From contig JAKSLP010000003.1 of assembly GCA_024401115.1 (NCBI GenBank), forward strand, positions 1 to 64,000: a DNA stretch of 64,000 nt, read 5' to 3'. The notes beneath the pieces are model-generated. The model searched no databases. It saw only the letters and a list, made by a program, of their open reading frames with translations, and was not told the origin of the DNA. How positions within the stretch are numbered: the stretch's first letter is position 1; each line of letters starts with the position of its first letter. This document shows, one piece after another, positions 9,461 to 17,624 of this stretch. The translations under genes and the position numbers were made by a program. The DNA is from Bacteroidaceae bacterium (GTDB lineage: Bacteria; Bacteroidota; Bacteroidia; Bacteroidales; Bacteroidaceae).

Positions 9461-10591
9461 ATGAAAAAAATTGTATATTGCACACCGTCACTTTATATAG
9501 CCGGAGGAGTGGAAAGAGTTCTGACAACCGAAGTAAACTGGTTGGCAGAGAATACAGACCATGACATCACTATCATTTTAACTGATGGCGATGACAAGAA
9601 ACCGTATTATCCACTTTCTCCTAAAATCCACATAATCAATCTCAACATAAACTTTGAACAGATTTGGGGAAAATCATTCCTTAAAAAAGGGCTTATATAT
9701 CTTAACCTGCAACGAAAGTATAAAAAGGAACTTACAAGGACATTATTGGAGATAAGACCCGATATCACCATTTCCCTTCTTAGAAGGGAAATTAATTTCA
9801 TCTGCGACATAAAAGATGGAAGTAAGAAATTTGGGTGGCTACACATCACACGAGGTAATTACCGGAATTTTGAACCTGGACAAACCAATTTTATCAAAGA
9901 CCTTTTTAGTAAATTCTGGATGTCCTCTTTAATCCATCAATTAAAAAAACTGGATCAATTCATTGTTTTAACAGAGGAAGATAAAAAAAACTGGAGTGAA
10001 ATCGAAAAGGTTATCGCAATTCCAAATCCTTTACCATTTATTACGGAAAAGAGGAGTAAGCTAACAAGAAAGCAAGTACTCTCCGTTGGTCGGTATTCGC
10101 ATGAAAAAGGCTATGATATGCTACTTGAGGCTTGGAGCATAGTTCACAAGAAGCACCCTGACTGGGTTTTACAGACCTATGGTTCTGGCAATAAAGAGCC
10201 TATCGAGGAGCTGGCAAAACATTTAAACCTTGGTGGAAGTTGCATAATTAACGGGCCAACAGATAACATCATTGATAAGTATTGCGAAAGCAGTCTGTAT
10301 GTTTTAAGTTCCCGATTTGAAGGGTTTGGAATGGTACTGGTAGAAGCCATGTCATGCGGTCTACCATGCGTTAGCTTTGCATGCCCATGTGGTCCAAAAG
10401 AAATATTGGACAATGGACAAACTGGATTGTTAGCAGAAAATGGCAACATCCAAGATTTAGCTGATAAAATTAATCAAGTTATTGAAAACCAAGACCTTTT
10501 ATTGAATTTAAGACAAAAAGCATTAATGAAAACTAATGCATACAAAATTGAGATTATCATGAAACAATGGCTAAATTTACTGAATAATTAA
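9461..10591 (+). CDS. family 4 glycosyltransferase (GT-B fold)
   Basis: This is a 376-residue protein from ATG 9461 (MKKIVYCTPSLYIAGGVERV). It has the acceptor-side G-G-V-E-R-V, the donor-side S-V-G-R-Y-S-x-E-K-G-Y-D motif, and the E-x7-E in R-F-E-G-F-G-M-V-L-V-E-A (E287, E295), followed by C-P-C-G-P-K-E-I. It closely resembles the products of the genes at 10608 and 14982, pointing to duplication within the locus. This is the first gene of an operon with the two downstream genes (16-base gap, then a 4-base overlap). The predicted role is cytosolic sugar transfer from a nucleotide sugar during surface polysaccharide assembly; the sugar is unknown. Confidence 0.88.
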   Translation: MKKIVYCTPSLYIAGGVERVLTTEVNWLAENTDHDITIILTDGDDKKPYYPLSPKIHIINLNINFEQIWGKSFLKKGLIYLNLQRKYKKELTRTLLEIRPDITISLLRREINFICDIKDGSKKFGWLHITRGNYRNFEPGQTNFIKDLFSKFWMSSLIHQLKKLDQFIVLTEEDKKNWSEIEKVIAIPNPLPFITEKRSKLTRKQVLSVGRYSHEKGYDMLLEAWSIVHKKHPDWVLQTYGSGNKEPIEELAKHLNLGGSCIINGPTDNIIDKYCESSLYVLSSRFEGFGMVLVEAMSCGLPCVSFACPCGPKEILDNGQTGLLAENGNIQDLADKINQVIENQDLLLNLRQKALMKTNAYKIEIIMKQWLNLLNN

Positions 10592-10607
10592 CGCTCAATT
10601 GTAAAGG

Positions 10608-11762
10608 ATGAAACTCGTTTATTTATATAGTAATTTTTGGATTGCGGGAGGAGCTGATAGGGTACTCATAGAAAAAGCCAACTATCTGGCTGATTTCTAT
10701 CATTATGACGTCACCATTATCACTGATTCACAAGACGGGAAGGATTTCTTCTTCCCTCTTTCTTCCAATGTAAAACATATAGATCTTAACATCAACTTTA
10801 CTGTACAATACGAATTTAATCTCATAAAACGATTCTTTATCTACCGATCATTAATGAGACGATACAAGGAGCGTCTTTCCAAGGTCCTATTAGAAATCAA
10901 GCCTGATATTGTCATTACTACTTGTGGAAGAGAATTGGACTTCCTGGAAGACTTACACGATGGGAGTATAAAGGTTGGAGAATCACACATAGCAAAAGAC
11001 TATATTAGGAACCTTCACTTATTAGAAAAGAAAGGCTTTCTGCACAACATGGTCGCAAAATATTGGAGGGGGAAAATGGAACGAGCTATAGAAAAACTGG
11101 ATGAATTTGTTGTGCTAACACCCATGGATGCTAATAGTTGGAGTATAGTCAGGAGTTCAAAGGTTATACCTAATTCTATTCCATTTCTTCCTAAAGAACA
11201 TAGTACCTGCAAAAATCACAAAATCATCTCCGTTGGAAGACTAAGTGAGCAAAAAGGATATAACCGATTAATAGATGCATGGGCTTTATTAGCTAACAAA
11301 TATAAAGATTGGGCTTTAGATTTATATGGTGATGGTGAAGAGCATGATGAATTAGTCAACCACATTAAAGAAAAAGGTGTTGAGAACAGTTTCATCATCC
11401 ATAAGCCCACAAAAGATATCGCTTCTAAATATTCAGAAGCTTCTATCTATGTAATGTCATCCCGCTTTGAAGGATTTGGCATGGTATTAATTGAAGCTTT
11501 AGCTTGTGGAGTTCCATGCATTAGTTTTAATTGTCCGCATGGCCCCTCTGAAATCATTGAGAATGGAGTAAATGGTTTCTTAGTAGAAAATGGTAATGTA
11601 AAACAATTAGCAGAGTCTTTAGAAAAACTTATGATTGATGAGAAGGAAAGAATTAACATGGGAAAAGCAGCTTCTCAATCAGTTGAAAGATTTTCAAAAG
11701 ATCGAGTAATGAGAATGTGGAATGATCTATTTACTTCAATAATAGAGAACAAACGAAAATGA
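10608..11762 (+). CDS. family 4 glycosyltransferase (GT-B fold)
   Basis: This is a 384-residue paralogue of the preceding gene's product. It shows A-G-G-A-D-R-V in place of A-G-G-V-E-R-V, then S-V-G-R-L-S-E-Q-K-G-Y-N and E-x7-E in R-F-E-G-F-G-M-V-L-I-E-A, followed by C-P-H-G-P-S-E-I. The gene starts 16 bases after the previous stop and overlaps the next start by 4 bases (ATGA at 11759-11762), so it is translated as part of one operon. It is a retaining GT-B enzyme by family; donor and acceptor are unknown. Confidence 0.88.
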   Translation: MKLVYLYSNFWIAGGADRVLIEKANYLADFYHYDVTIITDSQDGKDFFFPLSSNVKHIDLNINFTVQYEFNLIKRFFIYRSLMRRYKERLSKVLLEIKPDIVITTCGRELDFLEDLHDGSIKVGESHIAKDYIRNLHLLEKKGFLHNMVAKYWRGKMERAIEKLDEFVVLTPMDANSWSIVRSSKVIPNSIPFLPKEHSTCKNHKIISVGRLSEQKGYNRLIDAWALLANKYKDWALDLYGDGEEHDELVNHIKEKGVENSFIIHKPTKDIASKYSEASIYVMSSRFEGFGMVLIEALACGVPCISFNCPHGPSEIIENGVNGFLVENGNVKQLAESLEKLMIDEKERINMGKAASQSVERFSKDRVMRMWNDLFTSIIENKRK

Positions 11763-12886
11763 AAATTCTATTTCTAATTTATCATGGATTTTCTGATATA
11801 AGCGGAATCAGCAAAAAAATTGCAGCTCAAGTAGAAGGTCTCAAACAGTGTAACCATGAAGTTCATGTTTGTACTTATTCCATAAAAGAAGATGGACACA
11901 GATGCAGATTTATTGATGACGAAATACTTCAAGATTTTGGAAAGAACTGTCTGGCACCTTTCAAAAAGAGAATATGTTACGATAAAGTGTATGAGTATTG
12001 CATTTTAAATGGTATTCAGGCTGTTTATTCTCGTTCATTCCATAATGCCAATCCTTTCACAATCAAGCTGTTCAAGAAATTAAAAAATGCAGGAATCCCA
12101 TGTGTGATGGAGATTCCAACTTATCCTTACGACCAGGAATATCTTGGCGCGGATTTTCGAACACGTTTGGGGACACTGATTGACAAACTATTTCGTCACC
12201 AACTGGCCATGCAAATGAAAGGCATCGTTACTTTTGCTGATGTAGAAACCATTTTTGGGCAGAAAACTATTCGTATCAGTAATGGCATTGACTTTGATGC
12301 GATTCCTATGCGCTCACCAATTCCTAATCCTGCGAATGAAGTGCATTGTTTGGGTGTAGCTGAGGTACATTATTGGCATGCATTTGACCGCTTGATTCAT
12401 GGATTAGGTGAATACTATAAGCAAGCTCGTGAGATAAAAGTGTATTTCCATATTGTAGGTGGCATCGCACCAAGTGATTTAAATGAATGGAAAGAGTATG
12501 TGAAGGAAAATCATATTGAACCATACGTTATATTCCATGGTGCACAGTTTGGCGAGGCGCTTACAGAATCATTCAACCGAGCTGATTTTGGTATTGGCAG
12601 CTTAGGCCGACACCGCAGTGGAATTGATAAAATCAAGACGCTAAAAAATAGAGAGTATGCTGCACGTGGATTAAAGTTCATCTACAGCGAAACTGATGAT
12701 GATTTTGAAACTATGCCTTACATCTTAAAGGCTCCTGCAGATGAGAGTCCTATTGACGTGGAATCTATCATCCGGTTTAACGAAGAATGCAGAATTTCTC
12801 CTGAGGAGATTCGTAAGAGCATTACACATCTGAGCTGGAAGGAACAAATGAGGATTGTAATGGAAAATATAAAAGGCAATAAGTAA
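11759..12886 (+). CDS. divergent GT4-type glycosyltransferase
   Basis: This 375-residue protein has the GT-B outline (N-terminal G-F-S-D-I-S-G-I-S-K-K, central H-I-V-G-G and H-G-A-Q-F-G) but lacks a clear E-x7-E motif. In its place stands S-G-I-D-K-I-K-T-L-K-N-R-E-Y-A-A-R-G, a variant seen in some capsule and exopolysaccharide transferases. It is the last gene of the rightward operon and overlaps the upstream gene by ATGA. The final codons, giving I-K-G-N-K, lie within a palindromic terminator shared with the convergent gene. Function as a sugar transferase is inferred from fold and context; catalytic competence is less certain than for its neighbours. Confidence 0.75.
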   Translation: MKILFLIYHGFSDISGISKKIAAQVEGLKQCNHEVHVCTYSIKEDGHRCRFIDDEILQDFGKNCLAPFKKRICYDKVYEYCILNGIQAVYSRSFHNANPFTIKLFKKLKNAGIPCVMEIPTYPYDQEYLGADFRTRLGTLIDKLFRHQLAMQMKGIVTFADVETIFGQKTIRISNGIDFDAIPMRSPIPNPANEVHCLGVAEVHYWHAFDRLIHGLGEYYKQAREIKVYFHIVGGIAPSDLNEWKEYVKENHIEPYVIFHGAQFGEALTESFNRADFGIGSLGRHRSGIDKIKTLKNREYAARGLKFIYSETDDDFETMPYILKAPADESPIDVESIIRFNEECRISPEEIRKSITHLSWKEQMRIVMENIKGNK

Positions 12887-12904
12887 TCACTTATTGCCTT
12901 TTAT
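12869..12904. terminator. palindromic bidirectional terminator inside two coding 3' ends
   Basis: Perfect 16-base arms (12869-12884 and 12889-12904) are separated by only AATC. The left arm encodes the last residues of the rightward gene and the right arm those of the leftward gene, so both proteins end I-K-G-N-K. The stop codons abut at 12886/12887. A and T runs on both sides make it a plausible two-way terminator. Confidence 0.8.
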
Positions 12905-13750
12905 TATATTATCATCATGATCTTCATAATGTTCTTTAGAAGTAAACAAACCAGAAATTCCTTTTAATGCTTTTCTCAAACGATTCACAAACATACCCAT
13001 TACTCCTCCATCTTTAGCAATGGTACCATTACCAGTTACTGGGCGTACCTTTCTGGTTAATAGGAACTTTAACTTGCCATATGGTTTCATGGCCAATGCC
13101 AATGAGCCATCTTCGCCTCGGATAATATCCGTACGGAATCCATACTTGCGACCTAATTCTGTATGGAATCCAAAAACCATACCTCGGACATTAAGTTCAG
13201 GACGACGAATCTGCTGAACAATCAAATACAGATCGCGGAGCGTCTCATAGCAAAATAAGCTAAATGCAGATTGTTTCTCATCTGGGATGAAACTCCATAA
13301 ACCATAAGCACATACCACATCTTTCTGTTGCAAGGCTTTTACCATGGTAGCAATATATGTTGGAGGATATATGGTATCTGAATCAATACACAAATGATAT
13401 TTACCTCGTGCATGATCTAAGCCACACTGACGGGCATAGCCTGGAGATTTCTTATATTCATTAACATAATTGGCTCCTAAATCCTGCAGCAGTTTCTCTG
13501 TTCCATCCTCAGAACTATTATTCACGACCAGAATCTCTATGGGAAAATCAACCTTGTTGTCTGCTAACGAATGAAGGCAACTTAACAAATGAGTTTCTTC
13601 ATTATGAGCGATAGCAACGACAGAGGCTAAAGGGGGCTGATCTGTATTCAGGTTTGCTATTTTATCACGGACTTCGTTAAAAAGTTCGGGGCGGATACTG
13701 TCAAGAGGTTTTTCGTATGTTTCGAGATATTTTGTGTACCAGTTGCTCAT
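12887..13750 (-). CDS. family 2 glycosyltransferase
   Basis: This 287-residue GT-A enzyme has A-S-V-V-A-I-A-H-N-E-E at residues 42-52, V-V-N-N-S-S-E-D-G-T at 75-84 and the metal-binding C-I-D-S-D-T at 121-126. The H-N-E-E start is typical of enzymes that act on simple acceptors such as lipid carriers. The gene is last in the leftward set after two GT4 genes, separated from the nearer one by 79 bases that contain a fragment of an interspersed repeat. Its C-terminus is formed by the shared palindromic terminator. The role is sugar transfer in glycan assembly; specificity is unknown. Confidence 0.85.
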   Translation of the reverse strand: MSNWYTKYLETYEKPLDSIRPELFNEVRDKIANLNTDQPPLASVVAIAHNEETHLLSCLHSLADNKVDFPIEILVVNNSSEDGTEKLLQDLGANYVNEYKKSPGYARQCGLDHARGKYHLCIDSDTIYPPTYIATMVKALQQKDVVCAYGLWSFIPDEKQSAFSLFCYETLRDLYLIVQQIRRPELNVRGMVFGFHTELGRKYGFRTDIIRGEDGSLALAMKPYGKLKFLLTRKVRPVTGNGTIAKDGGVMGMFVNRLRKALKGISGLFTSKEHYEDHDDNIIKGNK

Positions 13751-13782
13751 TTCTTAATTTTTAGTATGCACTACTTGTTTAG

Positions 13783-13811
13783 AAAGATCTTTCGCTGCGC
13801 TCAAGATGACA
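13783..13811. repeat. fragment of an interspersed intergenic repeat
   Basis: The stretch from about 13783 reads AAAGATCTTTCG and then ends in CTCAAGATGACA, close to the CTCAGAATGACA end of the fuller copies at 18746-18887 and 28089-28205. Only the right half is present here. Confidence 0.5.
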
Positions 13812-13829
13812 AATTAAAGAATGGTTGAA

Positions 13830-14948
13830 TCAGGGAACGATTTGTTTATAAAGTTCCAAAACTTTCTCGGCAGTGAAACGCCAACTGTACAGCTTAACAT
13901 GCTCGAGACCATAGTTCACAGATTGCTGATAATAATCGGCATCAGTCTCCAAACGGAGCATAGCGGCAGCAATCTGACTTTCCTGGTATGGATCAATCAG
14001 GATGGCACCGTCACCGGCAATCTCGGGGATAGCGGAGATGTTACTGCTGATGACAGGGGTTCCGCATGCCATGGCTTCCAGCAATGGGATTCCGAAACTC
14101 TCACGCAAAGAAGTGTAAAGGAATGCCTGTGCACCGCTGTAGATAGCCGGAAGGTCGGTATTGGCAATATATCCGGGTGCAACAATATTCTGGGCAATGG
14201 ATTCAATGCCTAATTCCTTCAAATAGCTGTCGATGATTGCCTGACTAAGGTCAGCAATGAGCAGTGGTGTCTTCTCGGTGCTCTTCTGCAGATACTCGGC
14301 ATAGGCTTTCAGTACACGTTTAGTGTTCTTCTTCGGGTCGGTATTTCCTAGGAAGAAGAAGTATTTCTCGCTACCTATATATTTCTGAACCACTGCCTTA
14401 TAATCGGCAATAGGATGAAAATGCTGACTGAATCCGTTGTGTACGGTTATTACTGTTTCGGCCGATAAACCGGTGGTACGACAGATGTTGTCGCGCTCAA
14501 AATCGGATACAGTAATGACTTTCTTGCATTTGGGCAATATTCTGGGTACTACCAAACGGCGGTAATACCAACCTAAATTCTGGTACAAGGATCGGTTGGC
14601 CCCATCGCGCTTCTCCAGAAAGATGATGTCATGCAGGGTAAGCACCAATGGAACACTACAATTGATAGGTGCAGTGTTACTGGTGCAATGAAGCAGGTCG
14701 GGCTTGATCTGTTTGATAGCATTGGGCAAGCCTACCTGTTCCCACAGCGGATAACTGGGTACCTTAACTTCATGGATATGGAAATTAGGGGTTTCCTGCA
14801 AACAGCGATCGCTGCCAGGAGCCACTAAAATATGATATTCGTTAACGTGATCAATCTGTTGCAACTGACGTACCATCTCCAATACCACAAAATCCATACC
14901 GTGTTTGTTGGGACGGAAGATACGCTGTGCTTCTATAGCTATTTTCAT
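13830..14948 (-). CDS. family 4 glycosyltransferase (GT-B fold)
   Basis: This is a 372-residue retaining glycosyltransferase of a different subgroup from its neighbours. It has H-G-M-D-F-V near residue 17, V-I-T-V-S-D-F-E-R-D in the linker, F-F-L-G-N-T-D-P-K-K-N donor-side motif, and E-x7-E in R-E-S-F-G-I-P-L-L-E-A followed by G-T-P-V-I-S-S. This resembles the mannosyltransferase-like part of family 4, though the sugar cannot be assigned. The gene starts 33 bases after the upstream GT4 gene ends and is probably co-transcribed with it. Base composition is noticeably richer in G+C than the rightward glycosyltransferases, suggesting a different history. Confidence 0.88.
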   Translation of the reverse strand: MKIAIEAQRIFRPNKHGMDFVVLEMVRQLQQIDHVNEYHILVAPGSDRCLQETPNFHIHEVKVPSYPLWEQVGLPNAIKQIKPDLLHCTSNTAPINCSVPLVLTLHDIIFLEKRDGANRSLYQNLGWYYRRLVVPRILPKCKKVITVSDFERDNICRTTGLSAETVITVHNGFSQHFHPIADYKAVVQKYIGSEKYFFFLGNTDPKKNTKRVLKAYAEYLQKSTEKTPLLIADLSQAIIDSYLKELGIESIAQNIVAPGYIANTDLPAIYSGAQAFLYTSLRESFGIPLLEAMACGTPVISSNISAIPEIAGDGAILIDPYQESQIAAAMLRLETDADYYQQSVNYGLEHVKLYSWRFTAEKVLELYKQIVP

Positions 14949-14981
14949 AAGTCTTTGAATTGTCCTTGCAAATTAACGAAT

Positions 14982-16115
14982 TTATTTTGAATTATTGAAC
15001 AAATCCTCCCACTTTTTCATGATTTGGTCTGTGGTATAGCGGAATGAAGCCTTTCGTGCCTGCTTACCCATACGCTGACGAAGGTCTTCATCATCCATCA
15101 AATGACTGAGTTTTTGAGCAAACTCATCAGGGGTGTGAACCAAAAAACCATCCTCACCATCGGTGATAATATCCTTAGGGCCGCAGGGACAATCGAAGGA
15201 CACACAAGGTAATCCGCAGTGCATAGCCTCTGTCAAGACCAATCCGAATCCTTCATACCGGGACGAGAAAGCAAAGATGGAAGATTGCTGATAGATTCTG
15301 GATATGTCTGATTCGTAAGGGTGCAACTGACAATTATCCGCTAGGTTCAGTTGGTCAATGAGTTGCAGGATGGGACTTCGAGGTCCACGACCATAGATGT
15401 GTAATTGCCAATCCGGATGCAGAGGTTGTACCTGACTCCAGATCTGAACCAATCGGTCAAAGCCTTTCTGCCAGGCATAGCGGCCTACTGCCACTACTTG
15501 TTTAGCAGTCAAGGGACTGACCTTGTCGGTTTGGAAACTTAACGGATTAGGTATGGTCACTACCCTATCCAAGTGTTTTTCCCAAGCCATTTTATCCTCA
15601 TCAGTCAACACCACAAGGGTATCTAAACGACGGAGTTGTTGATAGAATTGACTCTGCCAAATTCGGGTAAAAAATCCTCGTAAACGCCAAGGGCCAAAAT
15701 TGACCTGACGATAACTTCCACAGTTCAAATGGGCCCATCCTATTTTCCGGCTTCCATCCTGAATCTTATGAAGAAAATTGAGTTCCCTGCGAAGGGTTGT
15801 TATAACGACATCTGCCTTAATCTTAATGAGTTGCTCTTCCAACATTTGGCGATATCTACGCATCTTTCTTACATAATCGTATAATGCCCTAATTCGGCCA
15901 CCTGAACGGGGATTATAAAATCCGATATTCAGCTGAATAATCCTAACTAGTGGGGAGATGGGATAACTATAGGCCAGTCCTAAACCATCGGTCAGGATAA
16001 TTGTCACCTCATAGCCTAACTGATCGGCCAGATAGTTCGCCTGCCCAATAAGCACACGTTCTATGCCATCAGGATTGCATAAAGTGGGACTGAGATAGAC
16101 AATTTTACGTTTCAT
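14982..16115 (-). CDS. family 4 glycosyltransferase (GT-B fold)
   Basis: This is a 377-residue protein from the ATG at 16115 (MKRKIVYLSPTLCNPDGIERV), chosen because its paralogues at 9461 and 10608 begin at the equivalent residue. Motifs are D-G-I-E-R-V, A-V-G-R-Y-A-W-Q-K-G-F-D, and E-x7-E in R-Y-E-G-F-G-L-V-L-T-E-A, followed by C-P-C-G-P-K-D-I. The -7 box TATTTTTG on the minus strand at 16120-16127 ends only five bases before this ATG, so the mRNA may be leaderless or nearly so; an in-frame ATG at 16160 lies upstream of that box. This is the first gene of the leftward GT4-GT4-GT2 set and diverges from the peptide cassette. Confidence 0.86.
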   Translation of the reverse strand: MKRKIVYLSPTLCNPDGIERVLIGQANYLADQLGYEVTIILTDGLGLAYSYPISPLVRIIQLNIGFYNPRSGGRIRALYDYVRKMRRYRQMLEEQLIKIKADVVITTLRRELNFLHKIQDGSRKIGWAHLNCGSYRQVNFGPWRLRGFFTRIWQSQFYQQLRRLDTLVVLTDEDKMAWEKHLDRVVTIPNPLSFQTDKVSPLTAKQVVAVGRYAWQKGFDRLVQIWSQVQPLHPDWQLHIYGRGPRSPILQLIDQLNLADNCQLHPYESDISRIYQQSSIFAFSSRYEGFGLVLTEAMHCGLPCVSFDCPCGPKDIITDGEDGFLVHTPDEFAQKLSHLMDDEDLRQRMGKQARKASFRYTTDQIMKKWEDLFNNSK

Positions 16116-16147
16116 GACGCAAAAATAGACAAATATTTGGGATTTCC

Positions 16148-16179
16148 TTTGGTAGCTCATAGAAAAAATAGTAACTTTG
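16148..16179 (+). promoter_or_regulatory. consensus promoter of the RiPP-like cassette
   Basis: TTTG at 16148-16151, 20 bases, then TAACTTTG at 16172-16179: an exact match to the Bacteroidetes vegetative promoter. Transcription would begin near 16187, giving a leader of nearly 60 bases before the ATG at 16244. It overlaps the 5' region of the divergent glycosyltransferase gene. Confidence 0.8.
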
Positions 16180-16243
16180 TCGCGATTAATAGTATATACA
16201 ATACAAATTAAGAAAATAACAACTCAATTAAACTATCAAGATT

Positions 16244-16429
16244 ATGGGAAAGAAAGGTATTCCAATGACAATCATGATGCAGGCAGAAACAGCTCCTAAT
16301 GTTGCTCAGCCTATGGGCCCAGATGCTGATTATACTGGCACATGGGGTAGCTTGTATTATGAGAAGGGACAAGCTGTAATGACTACTTCAACTTACAGAA
16401 TTAAGCAGGCTGGTGGTGAAGTCGGCTAA
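16244..16429 (+). CDS. candidate ribosomal-peptide precursor, 61 residues
   Basis: I do not recognise this small protein. It begins M-G-K-K-G-I-P-M-T-I-M-M, has a Pro/Met/Asp-rich middle (residues 18-29), and an aromatic and hydroxyl-rich half from D29 onward: D-Y-T-G-T-W-G-S-L-Y-Y-E, then M-T-T-S-T-Y-R and a Gly-rich tail ending G-G-E-V-G. It has no signal peptide, membrane segment or cysteine. It is the first gene behind a consensus promoter and is followed after 14 bases by genes for an HPr-kinase-like protein, a PqqD-like peptide binder, a nucleotidyltransferase and an ABC exporter. That order is typical for a precursor peptide whose product is modified and exported. The leader/core boundary is unknown. 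Confidence 0.6.
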   Translation: MGKKGIPMTIMMQAETAPNVAQPMGPDADYTGTWGSLYYEKGQAVMTTSTYRIKQAGGEVG

Positions 16430-16443
16430 GTCTAAAATAGAGT

Positions 16444-17352
16444 GTGATTAATAACTACATAGTAGCAGGAATCCCCTTCCGGATTAACTGGAATGAGGAA
16501 TTTTGTACTAAAGAATGGCTGGTTCAATATCAGCCATTTTTAGTATCAGGTGCTGAAGAAAACGCGGCTTTCACCTTTACCTTTTGTGCAGAGGGTTTCG
16601 ACACCCACGGTAAAGAGCTCCTTTACAAGGAGGAAAGCGATGAGCGCTATATGCGCTTCGAAATCTATCAGGACAAGGATCATTATATCTTCTTGGCAGC
16701 TATTACCAAAACTGACGGGTTGCTGTATCATATCGTCACCTCGCGTGACTTTTCCGATGCCCGGTTGTATGTAAATCTGGAGGAGAACGGTAAAGATTCT
16801 GAATTCCTGCCTAAAACAAAATTCATCGCAGAGAACTTTATCCGTATCCTGTTCTCGCAGAATGCTGCTCCTAAACATGTGGTATGCCTGCATGCATCGG
16901 CCATGAGGTATAAGGACAAGGCTTACCTGTTCATGGGACATAGCGGTTCAGGAAAGAGCACGCACAGCCGCCTGTGGCTGAAGTACTTTGACGATACGGA
17001 ACTGATGAATGACGATAATCCGGTGGTGGCTCTGGATGCCGATGGTAAGCCTGTGGTTTACGGCAGTCCCTGGAGCGGAAAGACCATCTGCTATAAAAAG
17101 ATTAACGCTCCGCTGGCGGGTATCGCCCACATCGTGCAGCGTCCAGAAAATAAAATGGTGCCCTACCCTAAATATCCGGCTTACCGGTTCATTCACCGGA
17201 ATGCGTTCGGATTTACCTATCTGTCGGATGGCATAGCGGACGGCATTTATTATACGGTTGAGAAAATCATCTCACAGATTCCAATTTACCAACTGCAGTG
17301 CCGGGCCGATAAGGAGGCTGCGAAACTGTGCAAAAAGACGTTAGTGAAATGA
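16444..17352 (+). CDS. HPr-kinase-like (HprK-related) protein
   Basis: This 302-residue protein starts at a GTG. A beta-rich N-terminal half leads into an HPr-kinase-type P-loop domain: C-L-H-A-S at 148-152, Walker A G-H-S-G-S-G-K-S at 165-172, an acidic L-M-N-D-D-N-P at 188-194 and G-S-P-W-S-G-K at 207-213. True HPr kinases act on a phosphocarrier. Relatives without the HprK N-terminal domain occur in peptide-modifying clusters, where some phosphorylate the peptide (the paeninodin-type lasso kinases), and in PqqD-linked HprK-related systems of exopolysaccharide loci. The position between the small peptide and the PqqD gene suggests that it acts on the peptide. It overlaps the next gene by ATGA. 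The substrate is inferred, not shown. Confidence 0.75.
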   Translation: MINNYIVAGIPFRINWNEEFCTKEWLVQYQPFLVSGAEENAAFTFTFCAEGFDTHGKELLYKEESDERYMRFEIYQDKDHYIFLAAITKTDGLLYHIVTSRDFSDARLYVNLEENGKDSEFLPKTKFIAENFIRILFSQNAAPKHVVCLHASAMRYKDKAYLFMGHSGSGKSTHSRLWLKYFDDTELMNDDNPVVALDADGKPVVYGSPWSGKTICYKKINAPLAGIAHIVQRPENKMVPYPKYPAYRFIHRNAFGFTYLSDGIADGIYYTVEKIISQIPIYQLQCRADKEAAKLCKKTLVK

Positions 17353-17621
17353 GAATAATCGAAGGATTCAGATTGCGCCAGATTGCAGGTGAATACTACA
17401 TCCTGGGCGAGGGACTGAGACAACTGCAGAGCGGGTTCAACCAGGTGATGCAGATGAACGAGGCTGCGGCTTACCTGTGGGAGAACATCGAGGGTAAGGA
17501 TTTTGACGAAGAGACTATTGCCCGACTGCTGATGGCAGAGAACGACTTTACGCACGAGGAGGCTCTGGAGTATGCCAAGCAGACCCTGGAGTGCTGGAAG
17601 AATATTCCTATCATAGAATAA
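17349..17621 (+). CDS. PqqD-like peptide-binding protein
   Basis: This 90-residue protein starts at the ATG at 17349, overlapping the kinase stop as ATGA. The pattern is that of PqqD/RRE proteins: a short beta-hairpin (R-Q-I-A-G-E-Y-Y-I-L-G-E-G), N-E-A-A-A-Y-L-W-E-N-I-E-G before the helices, then D-E-E-T-I-A-R-L-L and a C-terminal helix. PqqD-type domains hold the leader of a precursor peptide and deliver it to modifying enzymes; the B1 proteins of lasso clusters are the same fold. Its presence is the strongest argument that the 61-residue protein is a modified peptide. It is followed after 3 bases by the nucleotidyltransferase gene. Confidence 0.82.
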   Translation: MRIIEGFRLRQIAGEYYILGEGLRQLQSGFNQVMQMNEAAAYLWENIEGKDFDEETIARLLMAENDFTHEEALEYAKQTLECWKNIPIIE

Positions 17622-17624
17622 ACA

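Noticed and set aside
13821-14213. A 130-codon plus-strand frame opposite the GT4 gene at 13830
   Set aside because: It is a shadow of a glycosyltransferase gene with clear motifs, and it begins in the intergenic repeat fragment.
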